A DNA stretch of 64,000 nucleotides from Oceanospirillaceae bacterium (GCA_024234265.1 JACKOM010000006.1:62001-126000), one strand, 5' to 3'. Counted from the first letter of the stretch, positions 35,179 through 44,825 are shown. The notes: generated by a model not told the origin, from the letters alone. Numbers and translations are program-made.

Positions 35179-36172
35179 ATTTCAGGCGCTCAGGGTTGCG
35201 TTGTTGCCACCAGTTTTCTGCAATGTTGATGCAGTCCTGTTGGGTTTCTGCTTTGCCCATCAGGCGTGCAATAAATGCGAGGGTGCCAATCACGGCTGCG
35301 CGGGCGTATTCATCGAAAGCGTCATCCTGCCAGAGTGCACGCAGATTGTTTAAATCAAGTGATTCGGGTTTAACGTGGCGGCGTTCAAACATGCTTGGCC
35401 AGGTTTCTTCGATAAGTTCACCATTAAAACAATGCTGCATGATGGATGGTGCATCTGGGTTGCGTTCTATTTCACCGCCTTCACCCTTGATAATGGATGC
35501 GCGTGGATAATGCAGCAGGTTGGCAGATAATTGATGAGAGCTACCATATCCGGGGTGGAAGATACCCTGTGCAACGCAGGGCGCATTTAATGGGTTTAAC
35601 ATGCGCGAAAAACTATGCACTGGGGAGCGCAGGCCAAAGGTGTTGCGTAATTCAATAATACGGTGCAGCTCAGGGCTCATGAATTCCATGGGTAAATAAC
35701 AAAACCCTTGTGATTGCATGTGTTGTTCTGCTTCCTGCCAGTTGCTCGCACTTAAAAAACCCAGCGTCTTAAGTGTGCTTTGGGTGTAAATGCGTCCTTC
35801 GGTATGGCCTTCGGCGCCATGCATGAAAATTTTATAGCCGTTATCTGCAAGGCAAAAAACCGCCAATAAATACCAGGGCAGATGACGGCGTTTACCTGCG
35901 TAGGATGACCAGTCTATGTCCGGCGTTATGCTGGAGTGTATGTTGCGGGTGATGTGGTTGCGTGCAGCCTGTGCAAAACCTGCCAATTCCTCACCGCTTT
36001 CTTCTTTCACGCGCAGCAACATCAGAAATGCGCCGAGTTGCACATCTTCAGTTTTACCGTCCAATATCATGCCCATAGCTTCAAGTGCTTCGGCATAAGT
36101 GAGGGAGCGTGAACCGCGGCGACCTTTACCGAGGATGCGTACATATTGTGCAAAAGGATGTTCGTGGTTCAT
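35177..36172 (-). CDS. ybiB: YbiB-family protein (TrpD2-like glycosyltransferase fold)
   Basis: The 331-residue protein belongs to the TrpD/nucleoside-phosphorylase fold (FAQYVRILGKGRRGSRSLTYAEA start, then FLMLLRVKEESGEELAGF and FGLRSPVHSFSRMLNPL) but lacks the normal catalytic glycine loop of anthranilate phosphoribosyltransferase; the region reads MHGAEGHTEGRIY. E. coli YbiB is a nucleic-acid-binding protein of the SOS regulon. I find no LexA box here, since the gene follows tusE by one base and shares its transcript. ATG 36172 fits the family; the frame upstream runs into tusE. Confidence 0.9.
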   Translation of the reverse strand: MNHEHPFAQYVRILGKGRRGSRSLTYAEALEAMGMILDGKTEDVQLGAFLMLLRVKEESGEELAGFAQAARNHITRNIHSSITPDIDWSSYAGKRRHLPWYLLAVFCLADNGYKIFMHGAEGHTEGRIYTQSTLKTLGFLSASNWQEAEQHMQSQGFCYLPMEFMSPELHRIIELRNTFGLRSPVHSFSRMLNPLNAPCVAQGIFHPGYGSSHQLSANLLHYPRASIIKGEGGEIERNPDAPSIMQHCFNGELIEETWPSMFERRHVKPESLDLNNLRALWQDDAFDEYARAAVIGTLAFIARLMGKAETQQDCINIAENWWQQRNPERLK

Positions 36173-36173
36173 A

Positions 36174-36482
36174 TCAGAAACAGTTCGCAGGTTTAGGCAG
36201 GCCAGCAATTTTGCTGGCAATTTTTGCCGGACTATCGGGGAAAAGACTTAGCAGATAAATGCTGTTACCTTTTTCTTCCCCGAGTTTTTGTTTAACGGTT
36301 TTTACAAGTGGGCGATTTGAGGGTGAGAGATCATATGTCTGGTAAAACTCGCGCACCAGCCAGATGATTTCCCAGTGTTCATGTGTTAATTCAATGCCTT
36401 CTTGCCCGGCGATAATTTTCGCCAGTTCTTCAGTCCAGCTTTCTGGGTTGGTGAGAAAGCCTTCTTTGTCGAAGTTATTCAT
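36174..36482 (-). CDS. tusE: TusE/DsrC-family sulfur-carrier protein
   Basis: TusE accepts persulfide sulfur from TusBCD and hands it to MnmA for tRNA 2-thiolation. The 102-residue protein is of the DsrC fold (DKEGFLTNPESWTEELA, LTHEHWEIIWLVREFY) and keeps the penultimate catalytic cysteine (C101, tail PANCF). It overlaps tusB by four bases. Here tusE is in the same operon as tusDCB, whereas E. coli has it apart. Confidence 0.95.
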   Translation of the reverse strand: MNNFDKEGFLTNPESWTEELAKIIAGQEGIELTHEHWEIIWLVREFYQTYDLSPSNRPLVKTVKQKLGEEKGNSIYLLSLFPDSPAKIASKIAGLPKPANCF

Positions 36483-36745
36483 AAATACCAGGTAACTGAT
36501 TTAGTGGTCTTGCAGACTAACTCAACAAATCCGCTGTCATTAATGACCTGTGCCGGATTATTTACTGTGACACCGCGTGCAGTGATATCTGCTTCTAAAA
36601 AAAAGCAGGTATGTTTTATGTTGCGTGTTTGAGGTTCAAGAAAAACAGCATTCTCTATAAACAGCAGCACGTCATCGGTGTTGGCAGTCTTCAGGCACTG
36701 CTCGAGAATATCACGGGAGCTGGTTTGCACTATGTGTAATATCAT
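36479..36745 (-). CDS. tusB: Sulfurtransferase complex subunit TusB
   Basis: The 88-residue DsrH/TusB-like protein begins MILHIVQTSSRDILEQCLKT. It is a subunit of the (TusBCD)2 complex in the relay from IscS to MnmA. The ATG at 36745 shares a base with the tusC stop; a start at 36814 would run 69 bases into tusC. Sequence conservation in TusB is low, so the assignment leans on position between tusC and tusE. Confidence 0.92.
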   Translation of the reverse strand: MILHIVQTSSRDILEQCLKTANTDDVLLFIENAVFLEPQTRNIKHTCFFLEADITARGVTVNNPAQVINDSGFVELVCKTTKSVTWYL

Positions 36746-37080
36746 CAGAAATTCACCAGGTGCTTTGAATTTTGCAGTAGCTCTTTTATTTGTTCTTGGC
36801 TGCAGCTGTGGCAATTAATCACAGGTGTGAAATCCAGGTTGTCACAAAAAATGTCTTCAATGCCATAAAGCTCCAGTGCACTTAACTGTTTGCTGAAGTT
36901 TTTTTGCTGTAAAAGCGTGCTGTCCTGTGCTGTTTTGAGGCACTGACGGCCGTCGCCAATAAATAAGATTGCGATTTTCTGGTCGTAAGCGGAGCAGGTC
37001 AGTATGTAATCAAGCCCTTCTTTTGCCCTGCTGCTGCCATAGGAGGCGGAATGGATGATGGTGAGAATATCGTATTTCAT
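36745..37080 (-). CDS. tusC: Sulfurtransferase complex subunit TusC
   Basis: A 111-residue DsrF/TusC-type protein (DILTIIHSASYGSSRAKEGLDYIL start, AILFIGDGRQCL, LYGIEDIFCD). It overlaps tusD by four bases (ATGA) and tusB by one. Structural partner in the TusBCD complex; the catalytic cysteine resides in TusD. Confidence 0.94.
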   Translation of the reverse strand: MKYDILTIIHSASYGSSRAKEGLDYILTCSAYDQKIAILFIGDGRQCLKTAQDSTLLQQKNFSKQLSALELYGIEDIFCDNLDFTPVINCHSCSQEQIKELLQNSKHLVNF

Positions 37081-37463
37081 GCAAAGCTCACCATGCGATC
37101 GGAGTTGATTTGAGCGTCGAGAAGTTGCCCTAGACCTGATAATTCAAACGGAGCTTGCACATTAAATTGCGCTTTTGAATAACGGCTAGCTTCTGCCTGG
37201 TCCAGAATTCCGCGCTTAAGTGCTGCTGCGATACATACCACTAAGTCGATATTGTGTTTTTCTGCCAGTGTTTTCCATGCTGCATGCAGGTTTATTTCAT
37301 CCTGAGGGGGGCAGTTTAATTCGGAGGCTGCGTAGCAGGCATCCTGATAAAAAAATACGCGGTAAATCTCATGGCCGGCTGCGATGGCTGCATTGGCAAA
37401 GCGCAGGGCGCTGGTGTGGGATTGTGAACTGGGTGCGCTTTGTAATAAGAGGGATATTTTCAT
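37077..37463 (-). CDS. tusD: Sulfurtransferase complex subunit TusD
   Basis: The 128-residue DsrE-type subunit carries the catalytic cysteine C77 in VVCIAAALKRG, at nearly the same place as E. coli Cys78. It takes persulfide from TusA and passes it to TusE. First gene of the tusDCBE-ybiB operon on the minus strand. No tusA is in the window. Confidence 0.96.
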   Translation of the reverse strand: MKISLLLQSAPSSQSHTSALRFANAAIAAGHEIYRVFFYQDACYAASELNCPPQDEINLHAAWKTLAEKHNIDLVVCIAAALKRGILDQAEASRYSKAQFNVQAPFELSGLGQLLDAQINSDRMVSFA

Positions 37464-37489
37464 AAAAAATTTGGGGGCTTTCGCCCCCC
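37464..37489 (-). terminator. Terminator after the Bax-inhibitor-like gene
   Basis: Perfect 6-bp GC stem GGGGGC / GCCCCC with a four-base loop at 37473-37488. On the minus strand it is followed by AAATTTTTT. It separates yccA from tusD. Confidence 0.85.
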
Positions 37490-37496
37490 TTTGTTA

Positions 37497-38183
37497 TTAG
37501 TCGTCGTTCGCTGCGCCAAGTAACTGCAGCAGGCTGACAAATAGCAATTTGATGTCTAAGAATAGTGAAAGTGTTGCGCGAATATAGTTGGTTTCACCAC
37601 CATTGATAATGCGACTGGTATCAAACAGGATTAAACCAGAAGCGATGATTGCGCCGCCGGCAGCAATGGCCAGGTGAAGTGCAGGCATGTGCAGGAAAAT
37701 ATTTGCGATGCTTGCTACCAACATTACGATCAGGCCGGTTAACAGGAAACCGCGCATGTAAGAGAAATCTTTGCCGGACTTAATGGCATAGGCTGACAGG
37801 ACAAGCGAAACCAGAGAAGTAGCAGCTAATGCCTGGGTTACGATTAATGCGCCGGCAGGTGATTTCAGGTAGGCACCAACCAGTGGGGCTAATGCAAGGC
37901 CTTCGATGCCCGTAAATGCGAAAATGAAAAATAAGCCTTTTGCGGAATCGGCGGTGCGGTCAACTACAAACAGAAGTCCGAAGCCGATCAGGCTGAAAAC
38001 CAATGCGGAAATGAAACCGAGGTTAAGTGCTATGCCGACCATGGTCATGATGGCCGCAAAGCCAATGGTCATGCCGAGAAGACCGTAGGTGTTGCGCAGT
38101 ACCTTGTGGGCTGGAATTTCTTGTCCAAATGTCCCTTGTTGGATTGAAATTGCGTCGCTGCGATTGTCGTTTTGCCCGTGCAT
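37497..38183 (-). CDS. yccA: Bax-inhibitor-1/YccA-family membrane protein
   Basis: The 228-residue protein has seven hydrophobic segments and the family features (LRNTYGLLGMTIGFAAI, LFFIFAFTGIEGLALAPL, LIVMLVASIANIFLHMPAL, ending in ALFDTSRII-like FDTSRIINGGE). E. coli YccA is a substrate and inhibitor of the membrane protease FtsH. The start is ATG 38183: AAAGGAG is 7 bp before it, and the ATG two codons earlier is too close to that site. The neighbourhood yccA-tus-tRNA-Ser repeats the E. coli arrangement. Confidence 0.93.
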   Translation of the reverse strand: MHGQNDNRSDAISIQQGTFGQEIPAHKVLRNTYGLLGMTIGFAAIMTMVGIALNLGFISALVFSLIGFGLLFVVDRTADSAKGLFFIFAFTGIEGLALAPLVGAYLKSPAGALIVTQALAATSLVSLVLSAYAIKSGKDFSYMRGFLLTGLIVMLVASIANIFLHMPALHLAIAAGGAIIASGLILFDTSRIINGGETNYIRATLSLFLDIKLLFVSLLQLLGAANDD

Positions 38184-38345
38184 AAACATCTCCTTTGATG
38201 AGTGCTCTGATGATAGGGTTTTGCCGTTGGATTTCAAGGGTGGAAAGAAGTTTCAGTGGGGCGTATGTGCAACTAATTGACTGAAATGCTTATGTTTTTT
38301 GTTGACAGTCAAAAACTTCGCTGTAATATACGCATCGCTCGCACC

Positions 38346-38435
38346 GGAGGGGTGGCAGAGTGGCTAAATGCACCGGTCTTGAAAACCGGCGAGGGGTTAA
38401 ACCCTCCGAGAGTTCGAATCTCTCCTCCTCCGCCA
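38346..38435 (+). tRNA. tRNA-Ser (UGA)
   Basis: A 90-nt tRNA with a long variable arm, anticodon TGA at 38380-38382 in loop CTTGAAA, T-loop TTCGAAT and encoded CCA. The acceptor stem GGAGGGG pairs with CTCCTCC through one G-T wobble. Confidence 0.98.
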
Positions 38436-38552
38436 TTTCCTTTCTGAAATCAAAGACCTGCGGTCTGCCATATCCCTGAAACAATAAACTCCAGCAATTA
38501 ATCTCTGATTAACCACCTTATTTTATCTTCACTGTCTTGTGGTTATTCGTTT

Positions 38553-39485
38553 TCATTTGCCGGTTAGTGCGCGTATGTGTGCGTGTGCGCTGTTTGCTAA
38601 AGCTTCCAAATCATATCCGCCTTCCAACATCGAAATAATTCTGCCCTGGCAATAGGTTTGGGCAAGATCTTTAGTCAGGCGTGTTAACCAATCAAAGTCT
38701 TCCTCTATCAGATTTAATCCACCCAATGGGTCATCCTGGTGTGCATCAAAACCCGCTGATACCAGAATGAGTTCGGGCCTGAACTGGCTGATAGCGTTAA
38801 ATATTTTGCTCTCACAATGCCGGCGGTACTCAATGCTTGAGCAGCCTTCCTGCAAAGGAATGTTGACGACATTTGCAGGTTGGTTGAAATAGTGGCTGAA
38901 AGGGTAGAGCGGGTGCTGAAAGGTGCTGACAATCAGTACGTGAGGGTTGTTACCCAGTGCTTCAATGGTGCCGTTACACTGGTGTACGTCAAAGTCGAAA
39001 ATACAAACACGTTTGATGCCCATGCAATGAATGGCATGTTGAGCTGCGATAGCAATATTGTTCAGGAAACAAAAGCCTTTGCTTTTGGTGGGTTCCGCGT
39101 GGTGTCCGGGTGGGCGTACCGCGCAAAAAGCATTTTTATAATCCCCTCGCAGTACAGCTTCCACCGCCATGATGCCGGCCCCGGCTGCTTCAGTAGCGGC
39201 GTGTAACGTGTCACTGGCCATGGGGGTGTCTTCGGCTGCGAGTATGGTGCCTTTTTTGGGGGTTATCAGATGCAGTTGTTCAATATAGCGGGCCGTGTGT
39301 ACACGTAATAATGCGTTTGTGTCTGCAGGTACGGCTGTCGCGTGGCCAAGGTCAGACCATAAGCCTGACTGGCGTAAAATTGTTTCAATCGACAGGGGGC
39401 GCAGGGGACTCTCGGGGTGGCTGGGCGGAATACTGTGATGATCCACCAGGCTTTGTGATACAAAGAGTGTCGCAGACATGGCCAT
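38553..39485 (-). CDS. Histone-deacetylase-family (AcuC-like) amidohydrolase
   Basis: The 310-residue protein is a zinc-dependent deacetylase of the arginase/HDAC fold. The His pair (RPPGHHAEP), the zinc ligands in DFDVHQCNG and SAGFDAHQDDPLG, and LEGGYD are visible. The usual DVHHGNG reads DVHQCNG here, a change beside the metal ligands. Such enzymes remove acetyl groups from proteins (AcuC), polyamines or small amides. It is divergent, by 72 bp, from a Pat-type protein acetyltransferase, which makes protein deacetylation the best guess. The start may be ATG 39485 or 39479. Confidence 0.93.
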   Translation of the reverse strand: MAMSATLFVSQSLVDHHSIPPSHPESPLRPLSIETILRQSGLWSDLGHATAVPADTNALLRVHTARYIEQLHLITPKKGTILAAEDTPMASDTLHAATEAAGAGIMAVEAVLRGDYKNAFCAVRPPGHHAEPTKSKGFCFLNNIAIAAQHAIHCMGIKRVCIFDFDVHQCNGTIEALGNNPHVLIVSTFQHPLYPFSHYFNQPANVVNIPLQEGCSSIEYRRHCESKIFNAISQFRPELILVSAGFDAHQDDPLGGLNLIEEDFDWLTRLTKDLAQTYCQGRIISMLEGGYDLEALANSAHAHIRALTGK

Positions 39486-39557
39486 TACTTGAGTATAAAG
39501 TCGCTAGTGTATATAACTGCCTGCTAAACACAAATAGCTGATATATCTGGATTTTGC

Positions 39558-42292
39558 ATGGGCACCCGTTGGTTAGAACACTTTTTTGAACCCCAGAAAG
39601 TTGCTGTGATAGGGGCTTCTGAACGTGCCAATAGCATGGGTGGTGCGGTTATTTCCAATTTGCTGCAGTCTGGTTTTCGCGGTGAAGTGTTTGCGGTTAA
39701 CGTTAAACGTTATCGCCAGGTACACGGTGTGCCTTGTTTTCAGAAGATTGGCCGCCTGCCTGTGGATGTTGATCTTGCGGTTATTTGCACGCCCGCTGAC
39801 ACAATCGAACGCATTCTTAAGCAGCTCGCTAAACAAGGTATCCATTGTGCCTTGATTCTGACTGGCGGTATTTCCCGTGGCAGGGCAGAGCAATTCCATC
39901 CGGATAAAAATCCATTACGGCGCATCGCGCAAGAACACGGCATGCGCATTATGGGGCCGGGTTGTCTTGGAATCATGGTGCCGGGATATAACCTCAATGC
40001 GAGTTACAGCCATCTGGCGGCGCTGCCTGGCAAGGTAGCCTTTATTGGTCAGTCAGGAACCCTCGCATCCGCTCTGTTGGATTGGTCAAAAGAGCGTGGT
40101 ATTGGTTTCTCGCATTTCATGACATTGGGTGACAGTGTTGATGTCAGTTTGCCTGATCTGATTGATTATCTGAGCCGTGACCGCAAGGTTAAAGCCATTA
40201 TGTTGCATCTTGAACATATCGATCAGCCTGAATCCTTTGTGCGTGCGGTGCGTAATGCGTCCGTGGCAAGCTTGTGCTGGCAATTAAGAGCAGCCGTTTC
40301 CCTGCCAGTCAGTTGATTGCAGAAGAAGTGCCCTCCGGATTGCGCCATAAAGATATGGTGTATGAAAACCCTGTTGCTGCGTGCCGGTGTTATGCGCGTC
40401 GACAGCACGGAAGAGTTATTTGAATCGGTTGAATCCCTGTCGCGCATGAAGCCCCTGCCGGGTGGGCGTTTGGCGATCGTATCCAACAGGATGGGGCGGC
40501 GATTCTGGCGATTGATCGTCTGATGCACGATGGTGGTGAGCTGGCTGTTTGTATGAGGAGGACAGTTTGCGTAAGCTGTCGTTTATTTTGCCGGAATACT
40601 GGTCACACTCGAATCCGATTGATCTGCCGCTGGATGCAAAACCGTCAGTTTATTTGCAGATACTTGAGGTGTTGGAGGACGACCGGGGGTTGATGCTGTG
40701 CTTGTGCTGCATTCGCCAACCCAGGTGGTTTCAAGTTTGCAGGTCGCCCAGGAAATTCTGCTGCACGCCCGGGCCAGTGGTAAAAAATATTCTGACCAGC
40801 TGGTTGGGTGGTGCAACCGTTAGTAAAGCCCGCCAGACTTTTGATGCTGCGGGTGTACCTACCTGATACACCGACAGGGCTATCAAAGCGTTTATGCATA
40901 TGGTTCGCCATCAGCGCAATCAGGAGTTGATGCGTCAAACCCCGTCGTCCGTCAGCAGTGCTGTGTTACCCAATAAACTTGCAGCAAAAAGTATTCTGGA
41001 TGGCGCATTTGCCGATGGGCGCAATTACTTTAACCTCCCAGGAAATCTACAGTCTGCTTTGGGCTTTATGGTTTTAAATTGCTGAATACCCACTTTGTTT
41101 CGGATGAGTCCGGTATTACCGAAATTGAAGGGCAGGTGGGATTTCCGGCTGCGATTAAAATTATTCACCAGGAATACTGTCACCCGTTTGCGTACGGTAA
41201 AAACCCCGTGACCGCTGGCGGGCTGTGGCAACAGGTTTGCGTGATAAAGGATGCCTTGCTGCAAGCTGCCAAAGGTTTGCGGGAAGAACTTTCCAATCGT
41301 TACCCGTTCAGCCGTGTACATGGTTTCAGTGTGCAGCCTGTGCGCAAAGGTATGGATGCAACCCAGTTCAGTATGGGGATTACCCGTGACGAACATTTTG
41401 GTCCGCTGATTTTTGTTTGGTGGTGGTGGCGCAACTGCGAATATCCTGGCGGACCGCCAGATAGAAATGCCGCCTCTGAATGATGTGTTGGCTCTGCGCC
41501 TGATGGAGCGAACCCATATTTACCGGGTGCTGCGTGAGCGCAGCAAAATTGCCCCGTGATACGGAGGCCTTGTCCCGTATGTTGTTGGCTCTGTCGCAGA
41601 TGGTGGTGGATTTGCCTCACTTGCGCGGTTGTGAGCTTAATGTGCTGCTGCACCTAAAGAGGGGGCAATCGTGCTGGGTATGGCGGCCGATATCGCCCAT
41701 GCCCACGAAACCTGCATCAAACCCTACCCAGCGGGTTGGAAAGTAAGGTGGGGCTGCGGCGCTCTGGTCGTAGTGTGATGTTGCGGCCTATTCGCGGTGA
41801 AGATGAGCCGTCGATGGAGGAGTTTCACCGGGGTTTGAGCCCGGAATCTTTGCGTTACCGCTTTTTTACCAGTCGGCGTAACTTCAAACATCGTGAGTTT
41901 GCCCAGTTTACCCAGATAGATTACGAGCAGGAGATGGCTTTGTGGCCGTGCCGGATGATGCACCGGATACCATGTTAGGGGTTGTGAGGACATGGACAGA
42001 TTCGGATAATGTCCAAGCCGAGTTCTCTGTCATCATTGCGGATGATATGCGGGGGTGAGGGTCTTGGTCATATGTTAATGGCTGAGATGATTCGTTACTG
42101 TAAGCAGCGTGGCATCAAGGAAATGGTGGGTACGGTTCTGAATGACAACGAGCCCATGCTGAAATTAGCCCGTCATCTTGGTTTAAGGTTACCCGTCACG
42201 TTGCGGCTGACATTGTAGAAATTACTCTGCCATTGAATCCGGTGACGGAGGGTGGCAAAAAAGTGCGGTTGAAAAAACTGCATGAGCAATAA
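39558..42292 (+). pseudogene. Pat/PatZ-type acyl-CoA synthetase-like protein acetyltransferase, broken by many frameshifts
   Basis: Pieces in all three frames line up as one protein of about 900 residues: CoA-binding domain (FFEPQKVAVIGASERANSMG, intact to about 40260), succinyl-CoA-synthetase-like domains (GQSGTLASALLDW, then NPIDLPLDAKPSVYLQILEV, GVPTY region), ATP-grasp (VGFPAAIKIIHQE, FGPLIFVGGGG after repair) and a C-terminal GNAT domain (MLRPIRGEDEPSMEEF, GLGHMLMAEMIRYCKQRGI). Intact homologues acetylate lysines of acetyl-CoA synthetase and other enzymes. About sixteen single-base indels interrupt it, nearly all at homopolymers, and the protein between them is well conserved. Sequencing error is therefore likelier than decay, and the real gene may be intact. 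Confidence 0.88.
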
Positions 42293-42362
42293 AACACGAT
42301 AAAAACGATAAGCCTGAAAAATCAGGCAAAATATTCGCTGGCATTTCTAGAGAGGAAGCATC

Positions 42363-43013
42363 TTGATTAAAGTGCTTGTTGTTGATGACCACGACCTGGT
42401 GCGCATGGGTATAGTGAGGTTGCTGTCTGACAACAAGGGAGTTGAAGTCGTCGGTGAGGGCTGCCAGTGGAGAAGAGGCGGTTGAAAAAGCAAAAACCTG
42501 CAGCCTGATGTAGTGTTGATGGATATTAAAATGCCGGGCATGGGCGGTTTGGAAGCTACCCGCAAACTGATGCGCCTGAATGATGAAATTCGCGTCATAG
42601 TGGTGACTGCCTGTGGGGAAGACCCGTACGCGTCGCGGCTTTTACAGGCAGGTGCTTTAGGGTATTTGACTAAAGGCGCCTCTGCGGAAGAAATGATTCG
42701 CGCTATTTTAAAAGTGAAAACAGGGCAGCGTTATATTTCGCCGGAAATTGCGCAGCGCATGGTGTTGCGTCAATTTGAAAGTAGCGAGGCTGCGTGTCCG
42801 TTTGATTTGCTGTCGGACCGTGAGATGCAAATTGCGCTTATGATAGTGAACTGCGAAAAAGTGCAGGATATTTCCGATAAGCTCTATCTTAGCCCCAAAA
42901 CGGTAAATACCTATCGCTACCGTATTTTTGAAAAACTCACCATATCCAGTGATGTTGAATTAACCCGTCTGGCGATTCGCCACGGATTAATTGATGCTGA
43001 AGTTGGTTCCTGA
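42363..43013 (+). CDS. gacA: GacA/UvrY-type response regulator (two frameshifts in this sequence)
   Basis: After repair, this is a 216-residue NarL-type regulator: receiver (IKVLVVDDHDLVRMGI, VVLMDIKMPGMGGLEATRKL with the phospho-Asp) and LuxR helix-turn-helix (LSDREMQIALMIVNCEKVQD, LSPKTVNTYRYRIFEKL). It should activate small RNAs that titrate RsmA/CsrA. It begins with TTG (42363), as Pseudomonas gacA does, after GAGGAAG. An extra G near 42456 and a missing A near 42497 break the frame and cancel; the 3' part from 42513 is open. Neighbours uvrC and pgsA are the classical gacA context. Confidence 0.9.
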
Positions 43014-43016
43014 TGT

Positions 43017-44825
43017 ATGTCTGATGGGTTCGATTCCGCGGCGTTTTTACGCAGCGTTTCTACTAAGCCCGGTGTTTATCGTATGTACGATCAGCACCGG
43101 GAGCTACTCTACGTTGGCAAAGCCAAAAATCTCAAAAACCGTTTAAGCAGTTATTTCCGTGAAAATGGTTTAGCCATCAAAACCCGTGCGTTGGTTGCGC
43201 GCATTGCAGCTGTTGATATCACGGTTACACACAGTGAAACAGAAGCTTTGTTGCTGGAACAAAATTTAATTAAGCAGCATCGCCCGCCTTATAACATCCT
43301 GATGCGGGATGATAAAAGTTACCCCTATATTTTTGTTTCAGAGCATGATTTTCCGCTTTTAGTGATGCGCCGCGGGCGAAAAAATAAACTTGGGCGTTAT
43401 TACGGCCCTTTCCCAAGTGGTTATGCGGTGCGCGAAAGTATTGGTTTTCTGCAAAAAACTTTTCGTTTGCGTAACTGTGAAGATAGTTATTTTGCAAATC
43501 GCAGCCGCCCGTGCCTGCAGCATCAGATAGGGCGATGTACAGCGCCGTGCGTAGGGTTGATTTCACCAGCGGAGTATCAGGCTGATTTACGACACGCTGA
43601 ACTTTTTTTGCAGGGTAACAATCAACAGTTGCTGACGGCATTGCAGCAGGAAATGGATGTCGCTGCACAAGAGCTTGCATTCGAACGTGCTGCTGCTTTG
43701 CGTGACCAGCTGCAACATTTGCGCAAGGTGCAGGAGCATCAATCCATTGAAGCTGGCGAGGCTGATCTGGATTTTTTTGCTGTGTGTCTGCAGCAGGGTG
43801 TTTGTGCAGTACAGATAAATAACATACGTCAGGGGCGCATGCTGGGCAGTCAAAGTTTTTATCCGGATATCTTGTTGGATGAATCGCCGGAATATGTGCT
43901 GGAGGTTGTGGTCAGTCAGTATTATTTGCTGCATGAGCATGAATTACCCGATGAAATTGTTCTGGACCGCGTTATTGAGTCTCGCGAAGTGCTGGCAGGG
44001 TTGTTAACTGAGCGTAAAGGTCGCCAGGTGAAAGTGGCTGTGAGTGTGCGCACGGATAAATCTGCGTGGCTGAAGCTCGCGGTCACTAATGCAGAAGAAG
44101 CGGTGAGGATTAAATTAAGGGATAAAGCCCATATTCACGAGCGGTATGCTGCATTGCAGCAGGCGTTGGGTTTGCACGCAGTACCGTCACGCATGGAGTG
44201 TTTTGATATTAGTCACACCCAGGGTGATCTGACGGTTGCCTCCTGTGTGGTGTTTGATCAGTCGGGCCCTGTTACCTCTGATTACCGGCGTTTTAATATT
44301 GAAGGTATTACCCCGGGCGATGATTACGCAGCCATGCGACAAGTCTTGCAGCGCCGGTTTCGTCGTGGAATTGCAGAAGATAATTTGCCACAACTCCTCG
44401 TTATTGATGGTGGTAAGGGGCAGATGGGTATTGCCGAGCAGGTATTACGTGAACTGGGTGTGGTCAATTTACCTATCCTTGGGGTTGCAAAAGGGCCAAC
44501 CCGTAAAGCGGGTCTTGAAGAATTATTTATTGATGGGCAACCGGTGGTGATTGATAGCCACTCACCGGCGTTGCATCTTATTCAGCATATCCGTGATGAG
44601 TCACACCGTTTTGCTATTGCCGGGCATCGGCATAAGCGTGGTAAAGCTAAGCGTCAATCGACCCTGGAAGGAATTGACGGAGTAGGGCCCAAGCGCCGCC
44701 GTGAATTAATCCGGTTTTTTGGAGGGATTCAGGAAATTAAATCAGCCAGCGTGGATGAGTTGGTAAAAGTGCCGGGAATCAGTCAGAATCTCGCGCAAAT
44801 TATTTACGATGCACTACACGAGTAG
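43017..44825 (+). CDS. uvrC: Excinuclease ABC subunit C
   Basis: UvrC makes both incisions in nucleotide-excision repair. The 602-residue protein has the GIY-YIG nuclease (PGVYRMYDQHRELLYVGKAK), the UVR domain for UvrB (AAQELAFERAAALRDQLQHL), the RNase-H-like 5' nuclease (ECFDISHTQGDLTVASCVV, LLVIDGGKGQMGIA) and a C-terminal helix-hairpin-helix pair (LEGIDGVGPKRRRELI, VPGISQNLAQIIYDAL). It begins 3 bp after gacA and is co-transcribed with pgsA. No LexA box is seen. Confidence 0.98.
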   Translation: MSDGFDSAAFLRSVSTKPGVYRMYDQHRELLYVGKAKNLKNRLSSYFRENGLAIKTRALVARIAAVDITVTHSETEALLLEQNLIKQHRPPYNILMRDDKSYPYIFVSEHDFPLLVMRRGRKNKLGRYYGPFPSGYAVRESIGFLQKTFRLRNCEDSYFANRSRPCLQHQIGRCTAPCVGLISPAEYQADLRHAELFLQGNNQQLLTALQQEMDVAAQELAFERAAALRDQLQHLRKVQEHQSIEAGEADLDFFAVCLQQGVCAVQINNIRQGRMLGSQSFYPDILLDESPEYVLEVVVSQYYLLHEHELPDEIVLDRVIESREVLAGLLTERKGRQVKVAVSVRTDKSAWLKLAVTNAEEAVRIKLRDKAHIHERYAALQQALGLHAVPSRMECFDISHTQGDLTVASCVVFDQSGPVTSDYRRFNIEGITPGDDYAAMRQVLQRRFRRGIAEDNLPQLLVIDGGKGQMGIAEQVLRELGVVNLPILGVAKGPTRKAGLEELFIDGQPVVIDSHSPALHLIQHIRDESHRFAIAGHRHKRGKAKRQSTLEGIDGVGPKRRRELIRFFGGIQEIKSASVDELVKVPGISQNLAQIIYDALHE

